DNA of 64,000 nucleotides, from the NCBI GenBank assembly GCA_035626675.1, contig DASPNH010000141.1, positions 1 through 64,000 of the forward strand, given 5' to 3'. The notes under the pieces were generated by a model. It searched no databases, was not told where the DNA came from, and worked only from the letters and a program-made list of their open reading frames with translations. This DNA is from DASPNH01 sp035626675. Lineage in GTDB: Bacteria > Desulfobacterota > Binatia > UBA1149 > CAITLU01. Both the position numbers and the translations under genes were made by a program. Of this stretch, positions 1-8,297 are shown in pieces. The stretch's first letter is position 1. Every line of letters starts with the position of its first letter.

Positions 1-1769
1 AGGATCGACTGCTCGCGCGCCCACGCGCGGTCGGCCCACTCGGTGATGTCGGTGTGATGCTTGGCCTGCGAGCGCTCGAGTGCCTCGAGCTCCTCGACCA
101 GACGCACGCGGGACTCGGCGAGCCAGCTCTCCAGACCTGCGAGCTCGGCGAGCTTGTCCTCGCGCGCTTTCTCCAGCTGCGACTGCTCGATGGCCAGGCG
201 CTGGCGGTCCTTGTCGAGAGTCTCGCGCGCCGAAGCCAGCTCGGCCTGGCGTGCGGCGATGCGCTCGGTCTCCTCGGCAGCACGCCTTTCGAGATCGGCG
301 ATCTCGCTCTCGAGCGCTTCGCGGTCGGCGAGCAGGCGCGCTTCGGTGGCCGACAGCTCGCTTTCGCGCGCGGCCGCTCCGGCCATGCGCTTCTCGATTT
401 CCGCGTCCACGCTCTGGCGCTGGCGGGCGATCTCTTCCTGACGCTGCTCGAGCTCCCTGCTGGCCGCTGCGAGCCTGCTCTCCTGCTCGGTGCGCGCGGC
501 GGCGAGTGCAGCGGTCTGCTCGGCGTGCTGCTTGCGCTCGGCTTCCAGCGCCGCCAGCCCTTCGTTCAGCCGCGTGCGTGAATCGGCCAGCCACGTTTCC
601 AGCTCGGCGGCGGCGCGCACTCGCGCGTCGGCCTCGGCCACGCGCGCGGAAATCTCGTGCTCGCGGCGCGCGATCGACGCCGCCAGCTCGGCTTCCTGCC
701 GGGACATCGCCGCTTCGCGCTCGGCCAGCGCCTGGCTGCGCTGATCGGCTTCGGCCTGCGCGCGCGCGCGCAGCTCTTCGAGGGCGGTGCGGCGGCGCTC
801 CAGCTCGTCGCGCTCTTCGTTGAGCCTGGCGGTGATCGCCGCGGCCTGGTCCTTCTCGAGCTGGACGTCGGCGAGCATCGCGGTGCGCTCGCGCTCGACA
901 CCGCTGCGCCGCTTCTCGATCTCGGCGGCCTGCGCGTCGATCTCGGCAATTCGCGCCTGGTGAGCCTGGCGCGCCTGATCGCGTTCGATGTCCAGGGCGT
1001 TGCGGTCGGCCTCGAGCTTGCGGAACTGCGATTCGATGTTGGCCGTGCGCAGCTTGGCCTCGCGCTCGGCGTCGGCCTCTTCCTTTGCCAGCGCGGCAAG
1101 GCGCGCCTGGATGCCGCTGGTCTCCTCGTCGACCTTCTTGCGGATCTCCTCGATCTCGAGGACGCGCTGGTCGAGCTCGCGCGAACGTGCCGCCAGAGCG
1201 GCCTCGCTCTTGGCGCGGTCCGCCTCCAGGGCCTCGATCCGGCGCGCCAGGTCGGCGCGCTCGGCATTGAGCTGCTTCTGCCTGTCGGCCAGGTCCTTGA
1301 GGCCGGCCTGATGATCCGACTGCATCGCGGCACGCTCGCGCGCCAGCGTCTGATGCTCGTCGTCGAGCTTGTCCTGCGCCTCGACGATGGCGCGCTCGCG
1401 CAGGGCCAGCTCGTCGGCACGCTTGGCGGCGCGGTCGCGGACGGTCTTCTTCTCGGCTTCGAATGCGGCAAGATCGCGGTCGAGCTGGGTGCGCTGCTGG
1501 AGCAGCTCCTGCCCGAACACCGCAGGGTCCAGCGTCAGGTTGACGTGCGCTTCGAGCTCGGCGCGCTCGCTCTCGAGCTTGCGGCGCTGTTCCTCGAAAT
1601 CGTCGATGGCCTTGCTCAGGTCCATCCGCAGCTGGCCGAGCTGATCGGTGCGTACGCGCAGGCTCTCGCGCAGGGTCGCCACCGACGCGACGGCGTCGCG
1701 CTTGGCGTTCTCGATGCGATCGCGCAGAGCCTCGATCATCGGCGTGGGCTCCAGCGGCACCTGTTTCAT
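1..1769 (-). CDS. Long coiled-coil protein (3' end beyond window)
   Basis: The frame runs open from an ATG at 1769 to the window edge, giving at least 589 residues with no stop. An AGAGGA Shine-Dalgarno lies about 8 nt upstream of this ATG. After a short N-terminus (MKQVPLEPTPMIEALRD) nearly the whole protein is Glu/Ala/Arg/Lys/Leu-rich heptad-like sequence, so an extended alpha-helical coiled coil is expected. No signal peptide or enzymatic motif is visible. It is the third gene of a minus-strand group behind a DUF1329 protein and a 66-residue protein, with a 66-nt gap. The cellular role is unknown; a structural or scaffold function is inference. Long open frames on the opposite strand here are shadows of biased codon use. 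Confidence 0.8.
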   Translation of the reverse strand, partial: MKQVPLEPTPMIEALRDRIENAKRDAVASVATLRESLRVRTDQLGQLRMDLSKAIDDFEEQRRKLESERAELEAHVNLTLDPAVFGQELLQQRTQLDRDLAAFEAEKKTVRDRAAKRADELALRERAIVEAQDKLDDEHQTLARERAAMQSDHQAGLKDLADRQKQLNAERADLARRIEALEADRAKSEAALAARSRELDQRVLEIEEIRKKVDEETSGIQARLAALAKEEADAEREAKLRTANIESQFRKLEADRNALDIERDQARQAHQARIAEIDAQAAEIEKRRSGVERERTAMLADVQLEKDQAAAITARLNEERDELERRRTALEELRARAQAEADQRSQALAEREAAMSRQEAELAASIARREHEISARVAEADARVRAAAELETWLADSRTRLNEGLAALEAERKQHAEQTAALAAARTEQESRLAAASRELEQRQEEIARQRQSVDAEIEKRMAGAAARESELSATEARLLADREALESEIADLERRAAEETERIAARQAELASARETLDKDRQRLAIEQSQLEKAREDKLAELAGLESWLAESRVRLVEELEALERSQAKHHTDITEWADRAWAREQSI

Positions 1770-1835
1770 TTCGCGGTCCTCTTGCAAGGGACTTGCTCCT
1801 CTCGTCCTCGGTCTCGGCTGCGCTGAGATCGCGCC

Positions 1836-2036
1836 TTACTCTTCGCGGCGCTCGAGAGTCGTCTCCCGATCGTTCTTGCGGTCCAGCTCCTTGATCTGCT
1901 CGTCGTGCACCGACTCGATCAGATCCTCGAGCGCGCGCAGCTTGGCGTCCACCACCAGCTGCGTCAGGCGGCCCTCGGCGTCGTTGTCGCAGGCGGCAAG
2001 GCGCTTGCGGAACTCTTCGATCAGCTCGTCGGCCAT
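1836..2036 (-). CDS. Small charged helical protein, 66 aa
   Basis: The frame encodes 66 residues, starting MADELIEEFRKRL and ending in a strongly charged tail (LERREE). It is rich in Glu, Asp, Arg and Leu and likely helical. The ATG at 2036 lies two bases after the TGA of the upstream DUF1329 gene, so the pair is probably translationally coupled. The coiled-coil gene follows. No signal peptide, membrane segment or recognised domain is visible. Function unknown; its position suggests it works with one of its two neighbours. Confidence 0.72.
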   Translation of the reverse strand: MADELIEEFRKRLAACDNDAEGRLTQLVVDAKLRALEDLIESVHDEQIKELDRKNDRETTLERREE

Positions 2037-2038
2037 CC

Positions 2039-4153
2039 TCAGCGTCCCGTCTGGATGAAGCTGGAAACCTCGAACACTTCCTCGGTGGTGCCCTCGCGGT
2101 CGCCGACGTTGATGTACCAGCCTTCCTCGCCGGGGAAAGTGGGCGAGGGGAGCTGGCAGCGCGTGCAGTGGTCGAACTGCATGTCGATCATCGAGAAGGC
2201 GGGGTAGAAGAACTGCTCGTGCGGATATTCGATCTTGGAGCTCGGCCGCGACTTCTTCGCGAAACGCGAGGTCTGGATGAGCGCTTTCCACAGGCCGCCG
2301 CGCAGGTCGTAGATCTCGGTGTACGGGATCAGCCAGCTCTCGCGGTCCAGGTAGATGATGCGCTTGCCGAACGCGTACTCGGGCAGCTTGGAGACGCCTT
2401 CGATGACGTAAACTTCGCGCGGCTCCCACACGTCGTCGAACATGAAATTGGCCGAGCCCTTCTGCCAATCCGGCGGAAAGCCTTCGGCGTGCATCGAGGC
2501 GAGGATGGTCTTGACGCCCAGCAGCCGCCACTGCGTCCACGCAGGATTGCCCGCAAAGCCGCCGTAGCTGTCCAGGTCGATGTCCTGTCCGAACACGCCT
2601 TCGCTGCGCTGCGCGGTCGAGAGGCGGCGCACGCGCTTCTGCTGCGGGAAGTACAGCCACGAGTCGTCCTGCCGTGCAGGATTGAGATAGCGGTTGTAGG
2701 TGAAGCCGGCGCCCTTCAGGTCGAAAGGCTCGAGCAGCGGGTAGAGCAGCTCGCGATTGCGTACGCCGCCGGCGTTCTTCCACGTCGGCTTGGGCTCGCT
2801 GTAGAAGCGGCTGACGTAATAGAGCCGGCGGAAGTGCTCGTTGACGTAGCCGCGCTCGATCTGCAGCCCGGCGTTCTCGTCGAGGCTGCCCGTCTCGCAG
2901 CTGAAGTTGCGGATGTCGACGTCGTCGACGATCAGTCGCGACGCGTTGTTGTGCATCAGCTTGGTGGCCGCATCCGCCTCGTCGGCGGTGACGAAGGGGA
3001 AAGGGATGCCGGCGACGTAGTTGAGCAGCTCGGTCTTGTCCTCGGAAAGCTTGACCTGGGCGTGATAGCGCTGCGTGGCATCTGCGCGCACGGGCTCCAT
3101 CGGCATCGGCCTGGGACCGACCACGCGAAGCTTGGCGCCGCGTCCGATCGCCCACTGCACGCTCGGGCCGAGCAGGTGCTCCCACTTGGCCATGTTCTCT
3201 GCCGAGACGACCTCGCCCGGAGCCGGAACGTCGACCTCGTGGAACTGCAGCTGCGCGGCGGGCGGAGGCGGCGGCGACTCCAGCGGCATCGTACGCTTGA
3301 GCGATGCCAGAGCCTCGGCAGTCGGCGCGGGAAGCTCCTCGGGCGGCAGCGGTGCCGGCTCTGGCTTCTTGACCGCAGCGACTGCCGGCGCGGCGGCAGG
3401 CTCGGGCGCGGCCTTTGCGGGCTTGGCCGCGACGGGCTCGATGCGCGGGGCGGGCTTGGCCGCTTCCTTCTTGGGCGCCGCCTTGGGAGCAGGCGCAGGG
3501 CGCGCGACCTTGGCCGGCGCCACGGCCTTCGCTTTCTTGTCGGGCTCGGCCGCGGCCGGTGCGGGCTCGATCAGCTTGGCGGTCGTGGAGGTCTTGGCCG
3601 CTGCGGGCGCGTCGGCCGGCGCCTCCGGAGCTTGTACGGGCTCGGGCGACGCCGGAGCCGGAGCGATCTTGATGGACTCTTCAGGCTTCGAGACCGCTGC
3701 GACCGCTTCGGCTTGGAGCGGATCGATGGCCGGAGCTGGCGGGGCCGGGGCCGCCGGCGGCGGAGCAATCGCCGACGGCGCGGATACCGCAGCCGTTGCA
3801 GGCGTATCGGCCGGCGGGGGTGTGGCGGGCACTAGCGGCGCGGCCGGCGAAGAAGTTGCAGGAGCGGGGGCGGGAATCGCCGCTGCGGCATCGGGAGCCG
3901 GCGCCTGCGCAGCCGGCGCTGCAACCGCGGGAGCTTCGACGGCAGCAGGGGCAGGGGCAGGCGGCTCGGGCGCTGGCGGCTCGGGCACACCGAGCAGCTT
4001 GCGGAGAACTTCGACGTTGGGATCGGCGGGCGCGGCAGCAGGCTGCGCCGCTTCCTGCGCAGCGGCCAGGGCGCCGAAACCGAGGACCATGGAAGCGATG
4101 ACGATGGTGCGGGCAATGCCGGCATGCACGCACGCGTGCCAGGCGCGCGCCAT
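2039..4153 (-). CDS. DUF1329 family exported protein with long Pro/Ala linker
   Basis: The C-terminal half, about 400 residues, resembles DUF1329, an exported beta-rich family related in fold to LolA-type lipoprotein carriers. Segments such as NYVAGIPFP, WLYFPQQKRVRR and GWYINVG are family-like. I chose the ATG at 4153 because it gives a classic signal peptide (MARAWHACVHAGIAR, then a hydrophobic core ending GALAAAQ). A GTG at 4252 would add 33 residues in front. Between signal and domain lies a roughly 270-residue Pro/Ala/Lys/Glu-rich low-complexity segment that could span the periplasm. It is the first gene of a minus-strand operon with the 66-aa and coiled-coil genes. The molecular function of DUF1329 is not firmly known; envelope lipid or lipoprotein handling is inference. 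Confidence 0.82.
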   Translation of the reverse strand: MARAWHACVHAGIARTIVIASMVLGFGALAAAQEAAQPAAAPADPNVEVLRKLLGVPEPPAPEPPAPAPAAVEAPAVAAPAAQAPAPDAAAAIPAPAPATSSPAAPLVPATPPPADTPATAAVSAPSAIAPPPAAPAPPAPAIDPLQAEAVAAVSKPEESIKIAPAPASPEPVQAPEAPADAPAAAKTSTTAKLIEPAPAAAEPDKKAKAVAPAKVARPAPAPKAAPKKEAAKPAPRIEPVAAKPAKAAPEPAAAPAVAAVKKPEPAPLPPEELPAPTAEALASLKRTMPLESPPPPPAAQLQFHEVDVPAPGEVVSAENMAKWEHLLGPSVQWAIGRGAKLRVVGPRPMPMEPVRADATQRYHAQVKLSEDKTELLNYVAGIPFPFVTADEADAATKLMHNNASRLIVDDVDIRNFSCETGSLDENAGLQIERGYVNEHFRRLYYVSRFYSEPKPTWKNAGGVRNRELLYPLLEPFDLKGAGFTYNRYLNPARQDDSWLYFPQQKRVRRLSTAQRSEGVFGQDIDLDSYGGFAGNPAWTQWRLLGVKTILASMHAEGFPPDWQKGSANFMFDDVWEPREVYVIEGVSKLPEYAFGKRIIYLDRESWLIPYTEIYDLRGGLWKALIQTSRFAKKSRPSSKIEYPHEQFFYPAFSMIDMQFDHCTRCQLPSPTFPGEEGWYINVGDREGTTEEVFEVSSFIQTGR

Positions 4154-4581
4154 GCGAACGAAGGCCTTGCCGCGGAGATGCAGGTACGTGCTACGTGCCT
4201 GCTCGCTTTGTTCTTGGGGAATCGAAGCGACTCCCTTTTCCACCTTTTTCACCAGCGGACCCCTCCCCAGAGCCGATCGGACGATCCTGGTTACGTGCCG
4301 GGGCGGTGCTCATCAAGCACAAAATGGCTCGAATAGCCTTGCTGCTGGTGGATGGAGGTGCCCGCTCGCGGCCTGCCCTGGTCTGGCTCCTATGGCCCCG
4401 CCCGCCGTGATGCAATGAAGACGTCTCATCGGCACGGACCGAGGCCGGATCGGACCCGCTTCCTTAGAATGCGCTCAAAGATGCCTTCGGGGTAGAACTG
4501 GGGTCCGGGGAACGGCGTGACGCCGCGGGGAACGCCTCCTTGTCGGAGCAGCACCAAGACGGCTGCAACAAGGAGAGACCC
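4154..4581. other. Intergenic region between divergent genes
   Basis: These roughly 430 bases separate the minus-strand DUF1329 gene from the plus-strand Cys-rich secreted gene, so promoters for both should lie here. An in-frame upstream GTG extension of the DUF1329 gene reaches 4252. An AAGGAGAG Shine-Dalgarno for the plus-strand gene lies at about 4569-4577. I could not assign a convincing promoter or any RNA element. Confidence 0.5.
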
Positions 4582-5214
4582 ATGAAACGAGCGACATCCT
4601 CCCACCGTCCCGTCCCCGCCTTTTCTTTGCTGATGGCCGCCGCGGCCATGACGGCCATCGTGGCCGCCTCGCCAGCCGCGGCCGCCGACGCCTGCAAGGT
4701 GAAGGTGAACAAGAAGACCGGCGTGATCAGCCTGGCCGCCACCAACACGGGCGGCCTGATCGGCTGGCGTGACGGCAACTCCGATCAGGCTCATGCCTTC
4801 GATTACGACGCATGCGTGATCGATGGCGACGACGTCGTCTGCCCGCTGTCGGAGCCCGGCACCGCGCTGGCGACGATGCCTCCGCCGAGCTGCACCGTCT
4901 GCATCGAAGACGGCACCGGCAAGGACTGCTGCGCACGCATCAAGAACTGCACGCCGGGCGTGCGCGACTGCGTTCGCGTCAACGAAGTCGAGGAAATGGA
5001 CGCCAGCAGCTACGGCGCCGCCGATGCGCTGTGTCCGGTCGGCTACAAGGTGCAAGGCGGCGGCGCGTCCAGCAGCGACTTCTTCGATCTGCAACAGCTG
5101 TCCGTGTCACGTCCGAACTTCAACGGAAATGGATGGCACTGCGAAGGCTTCAACCACAATGGCGTTTTTCCGGGGTCGCTAGGGTGCTATGCGATCTGCT
5201 GCCGACAGCCCTGA
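4582..5214 (+). CDS. Small secreted cysteine-rich protein
   Basis: The frame encodes 210 residues from ATG 4582, just after a strong AAGGAGAG Shine-Dalgarno. Residues 1-35 form a Sec signal peptide (MKRATSSHRPVPAFSLLMAA, then an Ala-rich core and AAAADACK). The mature part carries more than a dozen cysteines in clusters (SCTVC, DCCAR, CYAICC), so a disulfide-stabilised exported domain is expected. I recognise no family. It is convergent with the haloperoxidase-like gene downstream. Confidence 0.75.
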   Translation: MKRATSSHRPVPAFSLLMAAAAMTAIVAASPAAAADACKVKVNKKTGVISLAATNTGGLIGWRDGNSDQAHAFDYDACVIDGDDVVCPLSEPGTALATMPPPSCTVCIEDGTGKDCCARIKNCTPGVRDCVRVNEVEEMDASSYGAADALCPVGYKVQGGGASSSDFFDLQQLSVSRPNFNGNGWHCEGFNHNGVFPGSLGCYAICCRQP

Positions 5215-5267
5215 ACGTCGACGAGGGAGAGGCCGGCGGGCGACGATAGCGGGGCATCTGCTGCGTT

Positions 5268-5330
5268 GGACGCCGGTGCGCTCGCTGCGGCGTACAAGGA
5301 AGTACGCCTGCGCTCTCTTCACCGGCGTCC
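5268..5330. repeat. Nested palindrome (REP-like intergenic element)
   Basis: An 11-bp outer stem (GGACGCCGGTG at 5268-5278 with CACCGGCGTCC at 5320-5330) encloses a second perfect 7-bp stem (GGCGTAC at 5289-5295 with GTACGCC at 5302-5308, loop AAGGAA). It lies between two convergent genes. The nested, perfectly complementary arms suggest an extragenic palindromic element or bidirectional attenuator. There is no T-run to mark it as a standard intrinsic terminator. Confidence 0.6.
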
Positions 5331-5398
5331 GCCTTGCGGCTGACACACTCTGGCCGCCCGACTCTCGTAGCACGATGGGATGGTGAGGTGGGAGTCTT

Positions 5399-5427
5399 GC
5401 ACCAGACGCACTGCATGCGTCTGGTGC
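5399..5427. terminator. Terminator-like hairpin between convergent genes
   Basis: A perfect 12-bp stem (GCACCAGACGCA paired with TGCGTCTGGTGC, 5-nt loop) lies about 20 bases past the end of the minus-strand haloperoxidase gene and 185 bases past the plus-strand gene. No clear U-tract follows on either strand, so termination is plausible rather than proven. Confidence 0.5.
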
Positions 5428-5447
5428 TCGCCTCGTGCGTTCGGCGT

Positions 5448-8006
5448 TCAGTTCGTTCCGTCGAAGTAGGCGTTGGCCAGGTTCCAGGCGTCCTGGCCGA
5501 TGGTGGCGCCCATGATTCGGCCGCCGAAGTCGTCCCTTCGGATGTGGATGCCGCCCCATAGCCGGGAGATGCCGGCGTCGTCGGCGGCGTCGAAGTATGT
5601 CGCCCACTGCAGCGTTACCGGCTGGACCGGGCCGAACTCGAAGTCGAGGCTGCCGACGGGGCGCTCCACTTCGTGGATGCCGCCGGGGAAGAACTCGCTG
5701 CCGGTGATGCTGGCCATCACCACCGCAGCCGAGCGCGAGAACGTGCTGTGGCCCGAGACGTAGCCGGGAAACGCGGGCGTGACGAAGGTCGGCAGCTGGT
5801 AGGTGATCCACTCGATGCCGCGAAGCCAGCCGACGCCGGCGATGTCATTCTCGCGATCGGCCGGTGTGCCGAGCCACGAGCGCACGGCCACCTGACCCAC
5901 GTGAGCCGCCAGATGCTCGTGTCGCTGACCCGGCGCCGAGCTCTCGGCGGTGATGATCTCGACCAGGCCGTCCTCCAGCGGAATGCCGAGCGCGTGGTAG
6001 GAAGGGCCATCGGGATTCGAGGACTGTCCGCGCTGCGACATGTAGCGGATCATCGAGATCGGGCGCGCGGTGTCGTAGGCGCGCTTGGCATTCCACGCGG
6101 CGATGGCGGCGTCGTGCACGGCGCCGTTGAGAACGAAGTAGAGCTTGACGTCCCACTCGAGCTCGCCGAGGACCTCGCCCTCACCGCCGAAGCGGCGCTC
6201 GAAGCCTTCATGATAGGAGACGTCGTTGGCAAGGACGTTCCAGTGTCCGGGAGGCGTCTCGGAGCTGGGCCCGTCGGCCCAGTACTCGGCGGTCAGGCGC
6301 CCCCAGTCCGCTCGCCGCACGATGTTGTCCTCGTACGGAAGCCCTGTCGACGGATTGATCGGGTGTCCGCTGCCGTCGTTGGTGCCGAGCGGGTTGTTGC
6401 CGCGCGCGCCGGGCGAGATGTTCAGCAGCGTAGGATCGTTGCCGTCGAGGCGGCTGCTCAGGCGCAGCACCTGCAGCGCGCTGTGCTTGAATTCGAAGTC
6501 GCCGGTACCTCCGAGCAGCGGCGGAGGGCCGGGATCGACGTAGACGTCGTCGGGATTCTCGCGCGTCAGCGCAAAGGGCGTCACGTTGCCCCAGTGCGGG
6601 CCGACGTAGGTCTGGATGTTGCTCGGCGCCGGAATGCCGTTCTGCTCGATGCGAAAGGCAAGGGCCAGAGGCTGCCAGCGATTCGGGTCGTTCATCGGCG
6701 CACCGGGCTGCGCGACGATGAGCGGATCGTTCTCGGGAAAGTATCCGGTGTCGTCGGCGTAGCCGGCCTGCTCGTTGGAGCCGTCGGTCAGGCCGTGCGC
6801 GATCACGGCAGCGCCGATGCGGTTGCCGACGGCAGCGGCCGAGCCGCCGGCAGTGGTCGTGACGGCCGGATCGTAGCCGAGCACGCGCAGCCAGTAGTCG
6901 AGGTTCAGCAGCGCGTTGGCGCCCGAGACGCCGTTGGCGAATCGGTGCGTGAGCAGGCGGTATGCCGCATAGCTGATCGCCTCTTCGGCTTCGGCTTCGG
7001 CGTCGGTGACCGTCGGCGTTTCGTCGACGAAGTAGGCGGCCTCGACATCGCCGTGGTAGGCGGTCCACGCATCGTACATCGCAGCCGACAGATGGAAGAG
7101 GTTGCGGCCATGCACCGTCGGCCGCGGCGTGTCGCGGCGGATGGCTTCGAGCAGCGCCTCGTCCCAGACGCGAGCGACGGAGAAGCCGGGCGGCTGCGGG
7201 AAGGTGCAACTGCCGTTGCGAACCGAGTCGTCATACAGGTCGCACAGGGCCGGAGCGTCCTGCGCCTGCTCGAACTGCTCGCACACGGCGCATGCGGCGG
7301 CGCGATCCAGGCAACCCGCCACCTCTTCGATGCCGTCGGCGTCGCCGCAGCTTCCCGGCGCGGCAAGGACGGGCGGCGTGGTGGCGCAGGCGCTGGCGAT
7401 CAACGCCTGGGCGCGCCCGAGCGTGGCTTCGACGTGACCCTGGCCGCGGCCGTCCAGGCACGTGCTGAGCGAGACCGCGTTCTGGAGGCTGCGGCTCTTC
7501 AGGCCGCGCCGCGTGCAGCGGTGGAAGCTTCGGATCCTGGCGGTCGTCAGGCCGGCGACGGCATGCGCAACGGCGATCCGGCAGCGGGCCAGAACGGGAT
7601 CGCCGGTCGCATCCTCGAAGGCTGCGCCGGGATCGTCCCCGAAGGCGGCATCGAGGTCGAAGGATTCGCGCACGGCATCGTTGATGTCGTCGGCGTCGCT
7701 GGCGCCGAAAGCCGGACGTGACTCGCACCACGCGGCCTCGACCGACCGTGTGCGGTCCAGCGCCGTCTCCACCAGCCCTTCGGAATCGTGCAGGCACGAT
7801 TCCAGCGCGCCGCCGGAAATCACGCCGGTGACTGTCCGCTGCGCACAGCGCGCGATGCGATTTCCCACGCTCTCGGCCACCGCGACCGCGGCCGCATGCA
7901 GTCTGGTGAAACAGCCGCGCTGGAAGGCGTTCTGGGCCTGGGCGTGAGCGGCGGGCGCCGACAGAACGATCAACAGACACGCAGGGACGAGGCGGGCCGC
8001 CGTCAT
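5448..8006 (-). CDS. Secreted vanadium-dependent haloperoxidase-type protein with Cys-rich N-terminal region
   Basis: All three vanadate-binding motifs of the vanadium haloperoxidase/PAP2 fold are present in the C-terminal half: KX6RP as KRAYDTARP, SGHST in PGYVSGHSTFSRS, and SRX3GXHX3D as SRLWGGIHIRRD. The family oxidises halides with peroxide or, in relatives, hydrolyses phosphate esters; the substrate here is unknown. I chose the ATG at 8006 because it gives a clean signal peptide (MTAARLVPACLLIVLSAPAA); upstream in-frame ATGs exist, up to 8099. The product is about 852 aa, longer than usual. Between signal and catalytic region, roughly 260 residues are helical with many cysteines, which I cannot assign to a family. 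It likely acts in the periplasm or outside the cell. Confidence 0.88.
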   Translation of the reverse strand: MTAARLVPACLLIVLSAPAAHAQAQNAFQRGCFTRLHAAAVAVAESVGNRIARCAQRTVTGVISGGALESCLHDSEGLVETALDRTRSVEAAWCESRPAFGASDADDINDAVRESFDLDAAFGDDPGAAFEDATGDPVLARCRIAVAHAVAGLTTARIRSFHRCTRRGLKSRSLQNAVSLSTCLDGRGQGHVEATLGRAQALIASACATTPPVLAAPGSCGDADGIEEVAGCLDRAAACAVCEQFEQAQDAPALCDLYDDSVRNGSCTFPQPPGFSVARVWDEALLEAIRRDTPRPTVHGRNLFHLSAAMYDAWTAYHGDVEAAYFVDETPTVTDAEAEAEEAISYAAYRLLTHRFANGVSGANALLNLDYWLRVLGYDPAVTTTAGGSAAAVGNRIGAAVIAHGLTDGSNEQAGYADDTGYFPENDPLIVAQPGAPMNDPNRWQPLALAFRIEQNGIPAPSNIQTYVGPHWGNVTPFALTRENPDDVYVDPGPPPLLGGTGDFEFKHSALQVLRLSSRLDGNDPTLLNISPGARGNNPLGTNDGSGHPINPSTGLPYEDNIVRRADWGRLTAEYWADGPSSETPPGHWNVLANDVSYHEGFERRFGGEGEVLGELEWDVKLYFVLNGAVHDAAIAAWNAKRAYDTARPISMIRYMSQRGQSSNPDGPSYHALGIPLEDGLVEIITAESSAPGQRHEHLAAHVGQVAVRSWLGTPADRENDIAGVGWLRGIEWITYQLPTFVTPAFPGYVSGHSTFSRSAAVVMASITGSEFFPGGIHEVERPVGSLDFEFGPVQPVTLQWATYFDAADDAGISRLWGGIHIRRDDFGGRIMGATIGQDAWNLANAYFDGTN

Positions 8007-8297
8007 CGGCAAAGCCGGGAGCGTTGCGATTTTGGATGAAGCCAAGTTGCCTACTGCCCCCATGAGAGGAAAAGGGTGCGCTGACCGGTGCGAATCCAAC
8101 CGACGCTAACATGCACGCTGTCTCGTAAGAACGGGGAAAAGAAAAGCGCAGCGATGTGAGTTCGCCCTTGCCGGGGGCAGGACCGAAAGACATGATCCGG
8201 CGCGATTCGACGGCGCTGCAGGGCGCGAGGGGTCGCGGGGAGTGGTCGTGCACCGCCTGTGATGCACGAGACAGCGTTCGCAAGAAAAGGAGCGTTC

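Noticed and set aside
1..1826. Plus-strand open frames over the first 1.8 kb
   Set aside because: They lie opposite the coiled-coil gene, whose heptad pattern and ribosome site are convincing.
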